Shown piece after piece: positions 25,796-36,676 of a stretch of 64,000 nucleotides of DNA. The stretch spans positions 124,001-188,000 of the forward strand of contig NZ_BLWF01000002.1 in the NCBI RefSeq assembly GCF_013167955.1, in the 5' to 3' direction. Made by a program: the position numbers and the translations under genes. Under the pieces are notes generated by a model. The model was not told the DNA's origin. It saw nothing but the letters and a program-made list of their open reading frames with translations, and ran no database searches. The first letter of the stretch is position 1, and every line of letters starts with the position of its first letter. Origin of the DNA: Thermanaeromonas sp. C210. GTDB taxonomy: Bacteria > Bacillota > DSM-521 > Neomoorellales > Neomoorellaceae.

Positions 25796-26458
25796 TCACA
25801 ATGAAGTGCGGGAATATCTATGTCTCTTAAGCCCGGCCCGCCAGAAGAACCAGGCTATATCTTTATACATTCCCATACGGGCTATTATACCCCGGGCAAA
25901 GCCCCTTTTCTCCTCCTTCATGACGTGGGTCATGTTGAAAAGGGGCACTTTTTTTACCCGCCATCCCCTGCGCCGGGCAACAGTTGATAACATAACCTCT
26001 ACTTCAAAACGGCTGTCTTCTATGCCCGCCCCTAAGAAAAGGGCTCGGGGCATGGCCCGTTGGCCCGACAGGTGGGGAGCGATAACCTGAGCCCAGTCGG
26101 TAAGGCAGCGACCCCGGGCGAAGACCCCGATGGTCATCTCGGCTTCCCCCTGGAGGACGGGGTTCAGTAAATTTTCCACATGCTCGGGAGTTAGTCCCTC
26201 TAAGTCGGCATCTAGAAAGATAAGTACCTCACCCCGGGCCTCCCGGGCGCCTCTGACCATGGCCACACCCTTGCCGCAATTTTCGGCCAGCTCGATTACC
26301 CTCGCTCCCTGTTTGCGGGCCACCTCGGCCGTGGCGTCCTCCGAACCGTCGCTAACCACAATAATCTCGTCTACAAGGGGTACACGGCGTAAAACTTCGA
26401 TAACCGATCCGATGGTCGCCGCTTCGTTGTACGCCGGGATCACCGCTGTGACCTTCAT
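25796..26458 (-). CDS. Family 2 glycosyltransferase
   Basis: GT-A fold glycosyltransferase, 220 residues from the ATG at 26458, which follows AAAAGGAG (the longer frame to 26521 lacks such a site). Seen: VTAVIPAYNEAATIGSVIE, EIIVVSDGSEDAT, and the DxD-type metal motif in LIFLDADLEGLTPEH. It resembles glucosyl-3-phosphoglycerate synthase or dolichyl-phosphate-type transferases but lacks membrane helices. The acceptor cannot be told from sequence. It lies 85 bp downstream of the large ATPase-PglZ gene and might be part of that transcript. Confidence 0.85.
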   Translation of the reverse strand: MKVTAVIPAYNEAATIGSVIEVLRRVPLVDEIIVVSDGSEDATAEVARKQGARVIELAENCGKGVAMVRGAREARGEVLIFLDADLEGLTPEHVENLLNPVLQGEAEMTIGVFARGRCLTDWAQVIAPHLSGQRAMPRALFLGAGIEDSRFEVEVMLSTVARRRGWRVKKVPLFNMTHVMKEEKRGFARGIIARMGMYKDIAWFFWRAGLKRHRYSRTSL

Positions 26459-26543
26459 GGGCAGACTCCTTTTTATCATTATGTGTTTTGCACCATCACG
26501 CTTCCCCAATATTATAACCAAAATTATCCTTGTCTGCTAAACC

Positions 26544-29500
26544 TTAAAGGGAAAAACGCCCGGCCGCCCTCCTATCACCTCCCCCGGTTCCGCCCCCGTA
26601 AAAAGGTTCAAAGTCCAACTGGCCGGAGGCCGGTGGTCGATTGCCCACCTTCCAAAGGATCACCCAGGGCACCAGGACTTCCTGGGGGGAAACCCCTCCG
26701 TGGAGGTAGCGAGGGGAATGCTCCTCATCTTCGGGACGGAAACCATGATTCACCGCATAACCGTGATCCCCGGCTATCAGGATAAGGGAACGGGCCGGGA
26801 AGGCAGATACCAGCGGCAGGAGCTGGCGGCGGAATCCCAAGGCCAGCTCGGCCAGGAAGGTGGCATAGTCCGCCGTAGAGGTATGAACCTTCTCATCTAC
26901 CAGGTTGAGCCGCAGGACCGGCTTGGGGTCCCCCGGGGCCAGGCGGTTCCCCTGCCGGGCCACCTCGGCCGGGTCGCCGGGAGGAAGGCCGATCTCCAGA
27001 AAGCGCAGGGCCTTTCCTGCCCCTTCAAGGCGTGCCAGTTGGGTGGCGGTGACGGTGGGAACGGGGCACCACAGGAGGCCCCGGGCCACTTCCTCATATA
27101 AGACCCCGGAGCGACCCAGCTCGGCCACCATCACTTCACAGGCATCCCACCGTAGCCCGTCCGCCCAGATAAAATACAGGGCCTCCGGGCGCCAGCGCTG
27201 GCGGTAGCGCTCCAGCCGGGACAAAAGCTCTTCGAGGGTAAGGCCGGGAGCGCTGCTCCTCTCCCCGTAAAACCGGCGGAAGGCGTCGGCGTAGCCAGCC
27301 AGAAGCCGCCGCACCTCCCCTTCCACCTGCGTTAAGGGAAAATCTCCGGCCAGGCCTAACAGGGAAAGCCGCTGCTCCAGGTGGGCATACAGGCTCTCTA
27401 GGGTGCCCAGGTGGGAGCTGTAAACCTTCTCCCAGTCCGGCCCTTTAAAGCCCTCCGGATCGGCCGCGCCCAAGGCCTTTAAGGAATAGACTAGCCTGGT
27501 GGCCAGGCGGCACGCGTCCAGCCAGGCGGCCGGCTCGGATCCTTCCCAGGCCGGGCCGGGCGGGGCGGCGGAGACCGCGTCCAACCGGGCTACGGCGGCG
27601 GCCAACTCTGGGCCGTCCGCCCCCTCCAGCCATTCCAGGTACCGGACGGTGGCCCGGCGTAGAAGGACGGGGAAAATGTTCTCCCGGGCCAAGACTGGAA
27701 GGAGGTCCGGACCCGGTATATCCTCCCGGGGGGCTAAGACCTGCCAGTAGGCTTCCTCCGCCTGGCCGTCCAGGCTCTCCCGGGCTGCCATGACGGCGGC
27801 CGGGATCACTTCCTCCGGGCCGGCCTGTAGCTCGAATACCTGTCGGGCCAATTCCAGGAGGCTGCTCAGGGCGGCGGGCGGCACCTCCGGCAGCGAACAC
27901 AGGCGGGCCACCATGCGGGCGTCGCGGCCGTGGATCTTCAGCCACCATATGGTGGTGAGCACCAAGAGAAAGCGCGACCCGCCCCACTGGTTCCAGTAGG
28001 GCACCAATTCAGGATACGTCTCCGCCAGCCAGGTATACACGTTCCCCGGGGAATGGCTGTAGAAAGCCTTCTTCTCAACCAGGCAATCGGCCGTTCCCTT
28101 TACCCCGCTACCTATCACCCGTATGTGGGCGCCGGGTTCCACTTCTTCCTTATCCGGCCCGGTCATCCAGCGCCGTACCACGTCTAGGAGCTGATCCGGC
28201 CGGAATATGCGATTTACGAGGAGGTCGTAAAGGTCGTCCAGGTTGCGGTCCAGCACCAGGACCTGGCCCGCCAGGGCCTGGTTGATGAGGTCTACAGCGG
28301 CCCGGTTCAAAACGGATTTCAGCCTGGTTAGAAGGCCAGGTGAATCCACGTCCAGATCTAGAAGTCGCCGAACCCGCGCAGCTTCCTGGGCCCGGCCCAC
28401 CTTTTCCAGCCCGGCCAGGAAGCCCTGCACCTTTTCCCGGTAAAGGGGCTCCTTAAGGGCCTGGAGGTAATCCCGGAGGCCCTGCTCTATGGCCGCCTGG
28501 ATGGCGGCCGTAGAGGGCAGTTCGTCCTTTACCCCCAGCACCAGGCCGCACGGGCAGGCCGGCTGGAGGGCCAGCTTCTCCTCCGGGTTTTCCGCACACT
28601 GGCGGGCCAGGGCGGTTACCAGAAGCTGGTTAATCCGCCTCAAGGAATCCGGAGCAGCCACCTGCTTCAATTGGCTGAGGAGACTGAGGAGCTGGTAAGC
28701 CTCTCCCTCCCGCAGGGCATGATAGGGCTGAAAACGTTCCGGCGAGCGCAGTCTCCGGTGCTCGGCAGTATACTGTTCTATATAATCCCGCTGGAAACGA
28801 GCAAAGGCCGAAGCCGCCTGCTGGTAGAGGTCCTCCTGGTAGAACAAATCGGGCGTCTGGAGGAGGCCCAATAATTTATCCCTTGCCTCCCGCAGTCCTT
28901 GATAGGCAGGACTATCGGGCAGGGACAGTTGGGGCGCCGTAAGATAGCCGTACATAAAGAGAAAATGATTAAGGTGCTGCTCCAGAAAGGCCCCTAGTTT
29001 TTGGGTGCGTTCCCAAGCCAGCTCCCATAAGGGGTCGGCCTGGTAGGCCGCAAGGAAGCGCTCCAGACCCTCCCGTGGCCCGTAGGATACTTTTATTTCT
29101 TCCAGCAAAGCGGCCACCCTGCGGAGATCGGCCCGGGCCGTCTCCCAGGGCAGCGCCGCCAGGGCCGGGTAATCGGCCACACTTTCCAGGAGATGTTCCA
29201 CCCTCTGGAGGTGCGTACCAGCTTCGCGGCGGAACCGTACCAGGTAGTCCCAGATCTCCTGCTGCCGGGCCGGAGTGAAAGTACCCTGCCGCCAGGCGGG
29301 GGGCAAAAACTTAACTCCTGCCAGGATCTCCTGAAAGGAGGCGGGTAAGGTTTCGGCCAAGGCCAGCTTGTCGATCTTCTGGAAATTGTAGGGTCCTATC
29401 TGCCTCAGGTTTAACCGGCGGCCGGAAGCATAGGGTACGACGAGGCCCGCCCCCACCAGGGCCAGTACCAGAAGTTGAAACCCGGTTTCGCTCAACCCAA

Positions 29501-32081
29501 AGGGGCTCTTGCGCAATTTCCAGCTTAACGTCTCCAGTTCTGCCGGGCCTTCCTTGAGGTGTTCCAAGCAGGCGGCCACCAGGGGATTCTTTTCGGGCGA
29601 AATCTCCAGGAAGTATCCTTCTCGGGTTTTCTTGACTACCCCCAGGGGATGGAAAAAGTTTTCCAGGCCCATTTTGAGGTTGGCATCGGGCTTGCCTTTT
29701 AATTCCCCCGGTATCAGCAACTCGTTTATCACCCGCTGGAGCAGGGGGGGCAGGATAACTCCTCCCCGGGGAGCCACCTTGGCATGCCGGGGATAGCGCC
29801 GGCCCAGAACTACGGCCGCCAACCTCTCTACCAGGCCTTTAAAGGATTCATAAGCCGGGTTGGTGGGCCAAGGCACCTCCTCGCCTTCCCCATCTATCAG
29901 CCGCCCCGAGAGGTAGGCCCGGCGGAAAATATCCTGTACCCGGCCCTTAACCTCCTCCCAGATTCCGTCCAGGTATGCACGCACCCTCTGCCCGGTAGGG
30001 CTGGCATCCCCGGCATACTCCTCCCGCAAGAGCTCATAAGCCAGGGCCTGGGTAAGGAACTCCTCCTCTTCGGAAAGGTCGGAAGGCAGCCAGAACAGGA
30101 AGGCACGGCCCGCCGGGCCGGTCAGGGCCGGTAGAAGCCGCTCCTCCAGGTGCCGGTGCTGCCGCTCTGTGTCGCCGGCCCATCCCAGCACGAGGATGAA
30201 ATCCACGTCGGTGGTGAGGCTTTCGCGGGCCAACTCTTGCACGCTTTCAGGGCTTAGATCTTCCAAATCCTTCAGCAGGATCAAGCCCTCCCGCCGGGTC
30301 TGCTGCCAGGATACCTCTAAGGGGGTGCGGGTTTCGGCCAGGAGGGAGGCCAGGGGCAAACGGGCGTCGGTAAGATGCCTCCCCAGGGTCGTAAAAATCC
30401 GCCGGTCTCCGGGGAAAAACCCCTTCTTGAGGTATTCCACCCGCCGGCGTACCAAGAGCTGCACGTCGGCCTGGAGATCCACGTAAAAGGCCGTATCCAG
30501 GGGCGAGGACCCTTCGTGGCAGCCGATATAGGCTCCGCCCCGGTACAGGCGCTGGAGGATATCGGCTATATATTCGTAATTCAAGTGCCATTCCAGCCGG
30601 GTAAGGGGGCAGAGGAGGAGATGGGTGAGATCGCGCACCGTAAGGGGCTTGGCCGAGGCGCCCAGGGCCGCAAGGATGAGAACTTTAAGGAGCCTGAATC
30701 CCAGTTCCTGCTCCCGCGGTTCCGGGAGGAGCCGGGGCATCTCCTCCTGGTAGTAATTGAAGACCTGTTGCACATAGGGGTTGGTTTCCGGTAGGGCCCG
30801 GATGCGGTCCTGGAAATGATCGAAAATGAGGTCGGGGCCGAGAAGGGTGTCTGCCGGTCGGTCCAAGAGGCCCGGTATCTGCCGGGCCGGGTCCCCGGTC
30901 AGGCGCGAGTATATAAAGTCCACCACCCCCCGGTGCTGGGAGAAAAGGGGGCGCAGGCGCTCCAGAAACGCCACCGTCAGGGGATGCACCGGATAAAGAT
31001 CATAAAATTCTTCTTGACTAAAGGGCAGTTCGTGAAAGGCCCCCTTGAGCTCCCCGTAAAGCTCGGCCAGATACTCCCGCGCAGGAGGCCGGTGGACGAT
31101 GAGGCGGCGGCTGATGATTTCTCGCAGGTGCTCGCCGGTGAGCCGGAAGCAGACGGGGTACCGGTCCTTTATTTTGTTAAAGGCTTCCGGCGGAATATCC
31201 CCTGTGGCCTCGATCTGCTCCTGAAGGGTGGCCACCACCCACAAGGGCATGCGCCGGGATATCTCTGCCAGGTACTGGAGGAAGCGTATATCCTCGTTAA
31301 AACTGCGGCTGTCGGGCTTGGAGCGCAAGAACTCCGACAGTTCGTCTATTAAAATTACCGCTCCTCCCGCCGCGCCGCCGTCGAGGAGGCTTTCCAGCTC
31401 GGCCATGACCTCCTGCCGGCGGTACCCCCAACGGAAGGGCATGCCCACCTGCCTTAACAGGGCCTGCAAAAGGTGGATATTCGCCGGGGCGAAAAGCTCC
31501 TCTTCGGTGGTTCCCCTCTGGGCCAGGAACTCCTCTAGGACTTCCGGGTAGCGGTCGGTCAGGATCGCCCTGGCCTGGGCGACATACTGCTCCCGCGTGG
31601 CCAGTCCCAAAGCCCTGCCGAAATTGGCCTGGGCGGCTTCATCCAGTGCCGCCAGCACAATATCCTCCAATTCTTCATGGTGGCTGTGCTCCACCAGAGA
31701 CACCGCAGCCACCAGGTAGCGCCGGCCTCCCACCCTTTCTAAAAGAGCCTGCCACCCCTCCGGCCAGGCGGCGGCGACCCTCTCCTTGGCGGCCATCACC
31801 TCCCGCTTTTCAGGAGAAGTGAGGAGGAGATGGAGGACCGCCAGGAGGTGGGACTTGCCGGAGCCGTAAGGCCCCAGGAGAAAGAAGCCCTGCCCCTCGT
31901 CCCGGGCTATGGCGCTCAGTACGGCCCCCAGGGCCCTCTCGGCTTCCCCGGTCAGGACGAAGCTCTGCACGAGGTGCTCTTGCAAATCGGGATCGCGGGC
32001 ATCCTGCAGCTGGATTACCGTACGGACCGCCGGTACCTCTATGAGATGGCCGATGGTGGGCTGGGAATTTTGCGGCCGCAT
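26544..32081 (-). CDS. Giant BrxC/PglY-like ATPase fused to a C-terminal PglZ-like domain
   Basis: 1845-residue cytoplasmic protein. The N-terminal P-loop ATPase (about 1-420) has Walker [12 protein letters not shown] (70-80), Walker [13 protein letters not shown] (241-252) and a sensor-like [11 protein letters not shown], matching the large ATPases of BREX/Pgl phage-defence systems. A long helical middle includes a small Cys motif ACPCG. The C-terminal 210 residues are PglZ-like (alkaline-phosphatase superfamily): [13 protein letters not shown] (Asp near 1640), [26 protein letters not shown] (near 1771) and [19 protein letters not shown]. In BREX these are separate proteins. ATG start behind AGGAGGG; a TPR gene lies 26 bp upstream. 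Defence is inferred from domains; no adenine methyltransferase, BrxA, BrxB or BrxL is nearby. Confidence 0.8.
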   Translation of the reverse strand: MRPQNSQPTIGHLIEVPAVRTVIQLQDARDPDLQEHLVQSFVLTGEAERALGAVLSAIARDEGQGFFLLGPYGSGKSHLLAVLHLLLTSPEKREVMAAKERVAAAWPEGWQALLERVGGRRYLVAAVSLVEHSHHEELEDIVLAALDEAAQANFGRALGLATREQYVAQARAILTDRYPEVLEEFLAQRGTTEEELFAPANIHLLQALLRQVGMPFRWGYRRQEVMAELESLLDGGAAGGAVILIDELSEFLRSKPDSRSFNEDIRFLQYLAEISRRMPLWVVATLQEQIEATGDIPPEAFNKIKDRYPVCFRLTGEHLREIISRRLIVHRPPAREYLAELYGELKGAFHELPFSQEEFYDLYPVHPLTVAFLERLRPLFSQHRGVVDFIYSRLTGDPARQIPGLLDRPADTLLGPDLIFDHFQDRIRALPETNPYVQQVFNYYQEEMPRLLPEPREQELGFRLLKVLILAALGASAKPLTVRDLTHLLLCPLTRLEWHLNYEYIADILQRLYRGGAYIGCHEGSSPLDTAFYVDLQADVQLLVRRRVEYLKKGFFPGDRRIFTTLGRHLTDARLPLASLLAETRTPLEVSWQQTRREGLILLKDLEDLSPESVQELARESLTTDVDFILVLGWAGDTERQHRHLEERLLPALTGPAGRAFLFWLPSDLSEEEEFLTQALAYELLREEYAGDASPTGQRVRAYLDGIWEEVKGRVQDIFRRAYLSGRLIDGEGEEVPWPTNPAYESFKGLVERLAAVVLGRRYPRHAKVAPRGGVILPPLLQRVINELLIPGELKGKPDANLKMGLENFFHPLGVVKKTREGYFLEISPEKNPLVAACLEHLKEGPAELETLSWKLRKSPFGLSETGFQLLVLALVGAGLVVPYASGRRLNLRQIGPYNFQKIDKLALAETLPASFQEILAGVKFLPPAWRQGTFTPARQQEIWDYLVRFRREAGTHLQRVEHLLESVADYPALAALPWETARADLRRVAALLEEIKVSYGPREGLERFLAAYQADPLWELAWERTQKLGAFLEQHLNHFLFMYGYLTAPQLSLPDSPAYQGLREARDKLLGLLQTPDLFYQEDLYQQAASAFARFQRDYIEQYTAEHRRLRSPERFQPYHALREGEAYQLLSLLSQLKQVAAPDSLRRINQLLVTALARQCAENPEEKLALQPACPCGLVLGVKDELPSTAAIQAAIEQGLRDYLQALKEPLYREKVQGFLAGLEKVGRAQEAARVRRLLDLDVDSPGLLTRLKSVLNRAAVDLINQALAGQVLVLDRNLDDLYDLLVNRIFRPDQLLDVVRRWMTGPDKEEVEPGAHIRVIGSGVKGTADCLVEKKAFYSHSPGNVYTWLAETYPELVPYWNQWGGSRFLLVLTTIWWLKIHGRDARMVARLCSLPEVPPAALSSLLELARQVFELQAGPEEVIPAAVMAARESLDGQAEEAYWQVLAPREDIPGPDLLPVLARENIFPVLLRRATVRYLEWLEGADGPELAAAVARLDAVSAAPPGPAWEGSEPAAWLDACRLATRLVYSLKALGAADPEGFKGPDWEKVYSSHLGTLESLYAHLEQRLSLLGLAGDFPLTQVEGEVRRLLAGYADAFRRFYGERSSAPGLTLEELLSRLERYRQRWRPEALYFIWADGLRWDACEVMVAELGRSGVLYEEVARGLLWCPVPTVTATQLARLEGAGKALRFLEIGLPPGDPAEVARQGNRLAPGDPKPVLRLNLVDEKVHTSTADYATFLAELALGFRRQLLPLVSAFPARSLILIAGDHGYAVNHGFRPEDEEHSPRYLHGGVSPQEVLVPWVILWKVGNRPPASGQLDFEPFYGGGTGGGDRRAAGRFSL

Positions 32082-32107
32082 TGTGACCCTCCTTTAGCCT
32101 GGTCTGG

Positions 32108-33124
32108 TCATTGTTCCGGGTCTGCGGTGCCGGTTTCCCGCTCCAGTTTACGGGCCAGTCCCCAGAGCTTCTGGGCCCCGGCCTCCCGCCCGGCTATGGA
32201 CCGCAGGAACTCCGCCCCTTCCTGCTGGCGACCCAACCTCCGGTAAAGGGTCAGCAGGGTCCGGCAAATATGTACATCAGTAGGCCGTTTTTCCAGGGCC
32301 TGTTCCAGGACCTCTAAGGCTTCGGCCTCCCGGTTAAGGCGGTATAGGCAGAAACCCAGGTGGGCCAGGAAATACGGGTCGCCGGGCGCCAGCTCCAGGG
32401 CCCGGCGGTAGGCAGCGGCGGCCTCCTCATACCGCCCCTGCCGGTAAAGCTCCCGGCCTTTTACGGCATGGAGATGGGGATTCTGGGCCCTCTTCTCCAC
32501 CTTTAAAAAGGCATCTATTTCCCGCAAAAGGCCCGGGCCCTCCTGTTTATCTCCTCCGGCCGCCAGCTTAACATAACGAGCCTGTATAAAGGCATCCTCC
32601 GGGCTCCGGTTCAGGACCTCCCGGTAGGCCTGGGCAGCTCCGTTAGAATCTCCCAATTTCTCCAAGGCCAGGCCCAGTTTCTTCCAGAGCTCTACCTGGT
32701 CGGGGTCTAAGCTGAGTTGCCCCCGGCAGAAGTCAGCCGCCTTTTCCGCCCGGCCGGCGTTGATATAGGCCTGGGCGAGGCGGGCCGCTATATAAGGAGT
32801 GCGCTCTTCGGTAAAGGCCGCCTCCAGGTATTCCACGGCCGCAAGGTGGTCGTCCCGCCGGGCGGCCACCCGCCCTTTAAGGAACAGGGCCCGGGAATGC
32901 CGCGGATTATGCTCCAGTACCCTGTCCGCCAGCCAATCGGCTTCCGGGTACTTCCCCAGTCGAATATAGAGGCTCGCCAGGCTTAAAAGAAGGGCCGGAT
33001 CGTCAGGCCTGCTCTCCAGGGCTGCCTCGAGCTCGGCCGCGGCCGCCTCCCAATCCCCGGCCCTTTTAAGGTATGTCACCCGTTGCCACACCGTGGTGAA
33101 GCCCTCGGCCTTGCCGGTAGCCAT
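32108..33124 (-). CDS. Tetratricopeptide-repeat protein, partner of the ATPase-PglZ fusion
   Basis: 338 residues made almost wholly of TPR-like helix pairs, for example YLKRAGDWEAAAAELEAALE, LASLYIRLGKYPEADWLADR, LYRQGRYEEAAAAYRRALEL and LLTLYRRLGRQQEGAEFLRS. No signal peptide or membrane helix is seen, so it is probably a cytoplasmic scaffold. The ATG at 33124 lies behind GGAGGGG and is preferred over the longer frame to 33181. It is 26 bp from the giant ATPase-PglZ gene and must be co-expressed. A -10-like TATAAT on the minus strand (33270-33275) may be the operon promoter. Function unknown. Confidence 0.8.
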   Translation of the reverse strand: MATGKAEGFTTVWQRVTYLKRAGDWEAAAAELEAALESRPDDPALLLSLASLYIRLGKYPEADWLADRVLEHNPRHSRALFLKGRVAARRDDHLAAVEYLEAAFTEERTPYIAARLAQAYINAGRAEKAADFCRGQLSLDPDQVELWKKLGLALEKLGDSNGAAQAYREVLNRSPEDAFIQARYVKLAAGGDKQEGPGLLREIDAFLKVEKRAQNPHLHAVKGRELYRQGRYEEAAAAYRRALELAPGDPYFLAHLGFCLYRLNREAEALEVLEQALEKRPTDVHICRTLLTLYRRLGRQQEGAEFLRSIAGREAGAQKLWGLARKLERETGTADPEQ

Positions 33125-33371
33125 GGGATTACCCCCTCCGGGAAACGCCGTTGTCCCGACGGGTCCGGTAGATACTTCCATAAGGCAGGTTCTCGCCCCT
33201 GTCCATGTCTAGGCCCGCCGGCAGTACGCCTTTTTTAGATCACTTTACCGACCCTTCTTACGCTATTTAATTATATCATGTTTGTCCCTCTACAAGATAC
33301 GCCCGCGGACGTTGCCGCAGTCCTAGTGGCGTGATAAAGTAAGGACTAGAAGGGAACAAAGGGGGTAGGCT

Positions 33372-34604
33372 ATGTACCACTTTAATCTATCCGAACTGAT
33401 CCAAGCCGGAAGCCTTAAGGAGCTGCTCTCCGCCTTTAACCGCTTTACCGGCCTGGTGGTGAAAGGGGTGGGTTACAAAGGGCAGGTGGTTCTGCAGCCG
33501 GAAGGGCAGCAGGAGGCGCCCTATTGCCAGCTGATCTGCAGCACCCCTGCGGGTGAAGCGCGCTGCCGGCGAGCTTACGCCCGGGCCGGGCAGGAGGCCA
33601 GGAAATTCGGTGGACCCTATCTCTTTCGGTGCCACGCCGGCCTTTTAGGCTGGGCCCTGCCGGTAGCCATAGATCCGGAAGTAGGCCTCACCGTGGTCTG
33701 TGGTGAGGCCCACCTGAGCCCGCCGGATAAAGAATTCCCCTCCATGGTACTAGCCGTGGCCCAGGACCTACACCTGGACCCGGACCGGCTTCTTGCGGCT
33801 TCCCGGCAATTAAAACTGATCTCACCCCAGAAGGCCCAGAGCAGTGTGGAAATGCTCTACCTGATGGCCAACTACCTTGCCCGGGGACAGCGCACCGCCA
33901 TGGCAGCCATAGTTAAAGGGGAATGGCCGTCGCGGAGGGCAGTCCTTATGGAGCGGGAGCAGGAGCTACTGCTCCGGGTAAGGTCCCGCGACCACGCCGG
34001 AGCCAAGGAAATCCTCCAATCCCTCCTGAACGACCTGCAGGATCAGGAAAGCGTCGACATCCACCGCTTCCGTTCCCAGGTGATAAACCTCATCGTACTT
34101 TTGAGCCGGGCTGCAGCCGATCTGCCCGGCGAAGACCTCAGCCGGGTGTTCACCCTTAACGCCCAGCTCATCTGGCAGGCCAGCCAGGCCCCGGCAGAGG
34201 TCCTGCGGCAGCTTCCCTGGCAGGCCCTGGAAACCTTCTGCCCGCCCAAAGGGGAAGAAGAAGTAGGCCCCATTCTGGGCCGCGCCCTCCACTTTATCTA
34301 CGAGAATTACCACCAGCCCCACCTCACGGTAGAGGACATCGCCCGGGCGGCCTATGTAAGCCCCTCCTATTTGAGCCACCTCTTTCGCCGGAGCATGGGA
34401 GAAAGCATCATAGCCTATGTGACCCGTCTTCGCGTGGAAATGGCCAAAAAGCTCCTGCGGGAGGGATCCTTGGGCATCCGGGAAATAGGTAGGCGGGTCG
34501 GCTATCCCAACCCCAGCTATTTCACCCGGGTCTTTAAGAAAATAGTTCAGCTCTCTCCGCGGGAGTATCAGGAACAATATTATGCGGCGAAAAAGACCGA
34601 ATAG
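33372..34604 (+). CDS. AraC-family regulator with PocR sensory domain
   Basis: 410-residue transcription activator. The N-terminal PocR-type ligand domain (about 1-170) carries YCQLICSTPAGEARCRRAYA and PYLFRCHAGLLGWALPV, with conserved cysteines and His. The C-terminal AraC HTH (about 310-405) reads TVEDIARAAYVSPSYLSHLF and IREIGRRVGYPNPSYFTRVF. PocR domains sense small organic molecules such as propanediol and occur with corrinoid-dependent pathways. It stands directly upstream of the ECF/methyltransferase cluster on the same strand and is its likely activator. ATG at 33372 with AAAGGGGG. It could also act on the divergent TPR/PglZ operon, but that is less likely. Confidence 0.88.
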   Translation: MYHFNLSELIQAGSLKELLSAFNRFTGLVVKGVGYKGQVVLQPEGQQEAPYCQLICSTPAGEARCRRAYARAGQEARKFGGPYLFRCHAGLLGWALPVAIDPEVGLTVVCGEAHLSPPDKEFPSMVLAVAQDLHLDPDRLLAASRQLKLISPQKAQSSVEMLYLMANYLARGQRTAMAAIVKGEWPSRRAVLMEREQELLLRVRSRDHAGAKEILQSLLNDLQDQESVDIHRFRSQVINLIVLLSRAAADLPGEDLSRVFTLNAQLIWQASQAPAEVLRQLPWQALETFCPPKGEEEVGPILGRALHFIYENYHQPHLTVEDIARAAYVSPSYLSHLFRRSMGESIIAYVTRLRVEMAKKLLREGSLGIREIGRRVGYPNPSYFTRVFKKIVQLSPREYQEQYYAAKKTE

Positions 34605-34910
34605 TTACATTAGAAAGCAGAATCTTGTCAAGGAATCCGCGCGCAAACTGCGAAATCCTTTTTAACTTTCTAAGTAGACTTAGTCCGAGGAGGTGGTATT
34701 GGACCAGAAGGGTGACTAAAAGCGCATCTGGAGTCAAAAGGGAATGGCTCGGAGGACCCGGCTCCGGGCACCTTCGGTCGCCATCCCCGGGGGCTGGGAC
34801 CGAGGGATAAAGGCCATCGCCGTACGGGGCCGGTCGTGGGAGTGATGGGACCGGCATGCAGGCAGAATGCGCGAGGGGAAATAACCCGTAAGGAAAAGGA
34901 GGGAAAAAGC
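34605..34910 (+). promoter_or_regulatory. Long structured leader upstream of the ECF/methyltransferase cluster
   Basis: 306 bp without a gene between the regulator stop and the ECF S-component start. Several inverted repeats follow in order: GACT...AGTC, CCCGG/CCGGG, CGGTC...GACCG, and GCCGGTC...GACCGGC near the end. The density of stems suggests a folded RNA leader, perhaps a ligand-sensing one. It lacks the diagnostic B12-box of cobalamin riboswitches and matches no class I know. An activator site for the PocR/AraC protein may also lie here. Confidence 0.4.
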
Positions 34911-35552
34911 ATGGTGGACGTGAAGGAGCCCCAATATACTCTGGCATGGAATCCCAATCCCCCGTTGACCATGACCCAATACGCCGTTTATGCCATTGCC
35001 ATCGGCGTATCCATTATCGTGTCCTGGCTGGGCGTCTTCGCCGTGCCCATCGGCTTCGCAGGTGTTTCGGCCCTCTATGTGGCCTCGGCCTTTTATAATG
35101 TGATGACGCTGTGGTTCGGCGGATGGGGTATCCTGGCTTCATACATCGGGTGTCTTGTGGGGGCGGGCTGGCTGAGCGGCTTGCCGGTGCTCTTTTCCAT
35201 CCCCTGGTCTATTGCTGACATATTGGAGCCTTTGGTTCCCTTCATCATAATCCGCCTGGTAGGCCCGCGCATCGGTTTCGATCCCTTGGGAAGGAATGTC
35301 CTGAAATCCTTCAAAAATTACCTCTTCTACTTCTTCTTCGGTGCCCTTATCCCCACCATCATCAGCGGGCTCTTCGGTACCGCTTTGCTGGTCTTAGGGG
35401 GCATAGTGCCGCCCAACGCCTTCTACCCCACATGGGTGGCCTGGTTTGTAGGGGGCACCATCGTCATTGCCATCATCGGGCCCATACTGTTGACCACCCT
35501 GTCTCCTGTTATCGAAAGATTCGGCTTGACTACCCGGGGCATCTGGTCTTAA
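34911..35552 (+). CDS. ECF transporter substrate-binding (S) component, unknown substrate
   Basis: 213-residue membrane protein with about six spans (QYAVYAIAIGVSIIVSWLGV, GFAGVSALYVASAFYNVMTL, ILASYIGCLVGAGWLSG and onward). Position before EcfT and EcfA genes identifies it as the S component of an energy-coupling-factor importer. The ATG at 34911 sits behind GGAGGG. The S subunit sets specificity; sequence alone does not reveal the ligand. The downstream corrinoid methyltransferases suggest a methylated amine or related compound. ATPase and T subunits are supplied by the two next genes. Confidence 0.78.
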   Translation: MVDVKEPQYTLAWNPNPPLTMTQYAVYAIAIGVSIIVSWLGVFAVPIGFAGVSALYVASAFYNVMTLWFGGWGILASYIGCLVGAGWLSGLPVLFSIPWSIADILEPLVPFIIIRLVGPRIGFDPLGRNVLKSFKNYLFYFFFGALIPTIISGLFGTALLVLGGIVPPNAFYPTWVAWFVGGTIVIAIIGPILLTTLSPVIERFGLTTRGIWS

Positions 35553-35620
35553 GGGAATAAGAACCCTTGGGAACCCGGGGACCGGACCCGGAACGGTACC
35601 GCAACAAAGGAGATGAAAGG

Positions 35621-36676
35621 ATGCCGGATACCGCCAGTGCCAATAAACAATACGTAAGGACGCTGCTGTTCTCCATGCGGGCCGACACGGCCCTGGCCCG
35701 GATTCACCTCGTGACCAAACTGGCGGCTACCCTTCTCCTGTCCCTGGTGCTGGTGAGGGGTATGGATATGGGCAGCCCGGACCCGGCAATGGTGATGGTA
35801 CTACTCCTTTTATCCCTTCTACCCCATATCTGGGCCGGGACTCTCCAGTGGGTCTTTCGCTCTTACCTGGTGTTGATCTTTTTTATGCTGCTGACCCTGT
35901 TCATCAACTGGATCGTTTTCAATCCAGACCCCGGCAGCCGGGTATTCTACCGGTGGGAAGTTTACCACGGATATATTCCCATCGGCATCTCCCTGTCCCT
36001 CGTAGCCTTCGTGGTGGCCGGCCTGGTGACCTTCTGGTTTACCAAAGGTATTTTTTCCGCCCTGATGGCCGGGCTGGCCGCCCTGGCTCTGGTAGAGCTC
36101 ACCGGTTTGGACTACAGCTGGATCGGGGCCAAAATCGATTTTTTCCACCCCCTGTATATTTACCTGTCCGACAAAAACATCCTGGTTGCGGTCACCAAGG
36201 TCGGCGGTTATGCCGCCATGGTTTTTCTCACTCTAATGTTAGTTATGACGGTACGGGAGTTCGAATTCGTGGGAGTCCTCTGCCAGTTGGGCCTGCCCTT
36301 CCGCCTTAGCTTCTTTATTTCCCTAGCATTAAGGAGTATGAGCACCGCCATGTTAGACTACGAAACCATCGTGCAGGCTCAAAAGGCCAAGGGTATCGGG
36401 CTGCAGAAGCGCCCCATATGGCAGCAACTTAAAGAATTCGCCTTTCTTGCCGTACCCCTTGTGGCCACCATGTTCCGCCGGGCCAGTGAAGTAGGACCGG
36501 CCCTGCTGGCCCGGGGTTTCCACCGGGCCCGAAAGCCCACCCCCTTTCATGAAACAATGCCCTTCCGGCCTGCGGACTGGGCCGTGATAATCCTATGCCT
36601 GGCGCTGGTGCTCCTCGTATACGCCGGCAACTTTAACCTTACCCGCGCCCTGGGATGGTGGGTGAACTTATTATGA
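35621..36676 (+). CDS. ECF transporter transmembrane subunit EcfT
   Basis: 351-residue coupling subunit with five to six membrane spans. The EcfT signature with the Ala-Arg-Gly motif appears as ASEVGPALLARGFHRARKP, preceded by QAQKAKGIGLQKRP. The ATG at 35621 lies behind AAAGGAG. Its stop overlaps the start of the ATPase gene in an ATGA. Longer than housekeeping EcfT (about 265) owing to extra N-terminal sequence. Couples the S component to the fused ATPase. Confidence 0.88.
   Translation: MPDTASANKQYVRTLLFSMRADTALARIHLVTKLAATLLLSLVLVRGMDMGSPDPAMVMVLLLLSLLPHIWAGTLQWVFRSYLVLIFFMLLTLFINWIVFNPDPGSRVFYRWEVYHGYIPIGISLSLVAFVVAGLVTFWFTKGIFSALMAGLAALALVELTGLDYSWIGAKIDFFHPLYIYLSDKNILVAVTKVGGYAAMVFLTLMLVMTVREFEFVGVLCQLGLPFRLSFFISLALRSMSTAMLDYETIVQAQKAKGIGLQKRPIWQQLKEFAFLAVPLVATMFRRASEVGPALLARGFHRARKPTPFHETMPFRPADWAVIILCLALVLLVYAGNFNLTRALGWWVNLL

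Noticed and set aside
34605-34910. Cobalamin riboswitch before the ECF cluster
   Set aside because: The B12-box and the conserved core of cobalamin riboswitches are not present.
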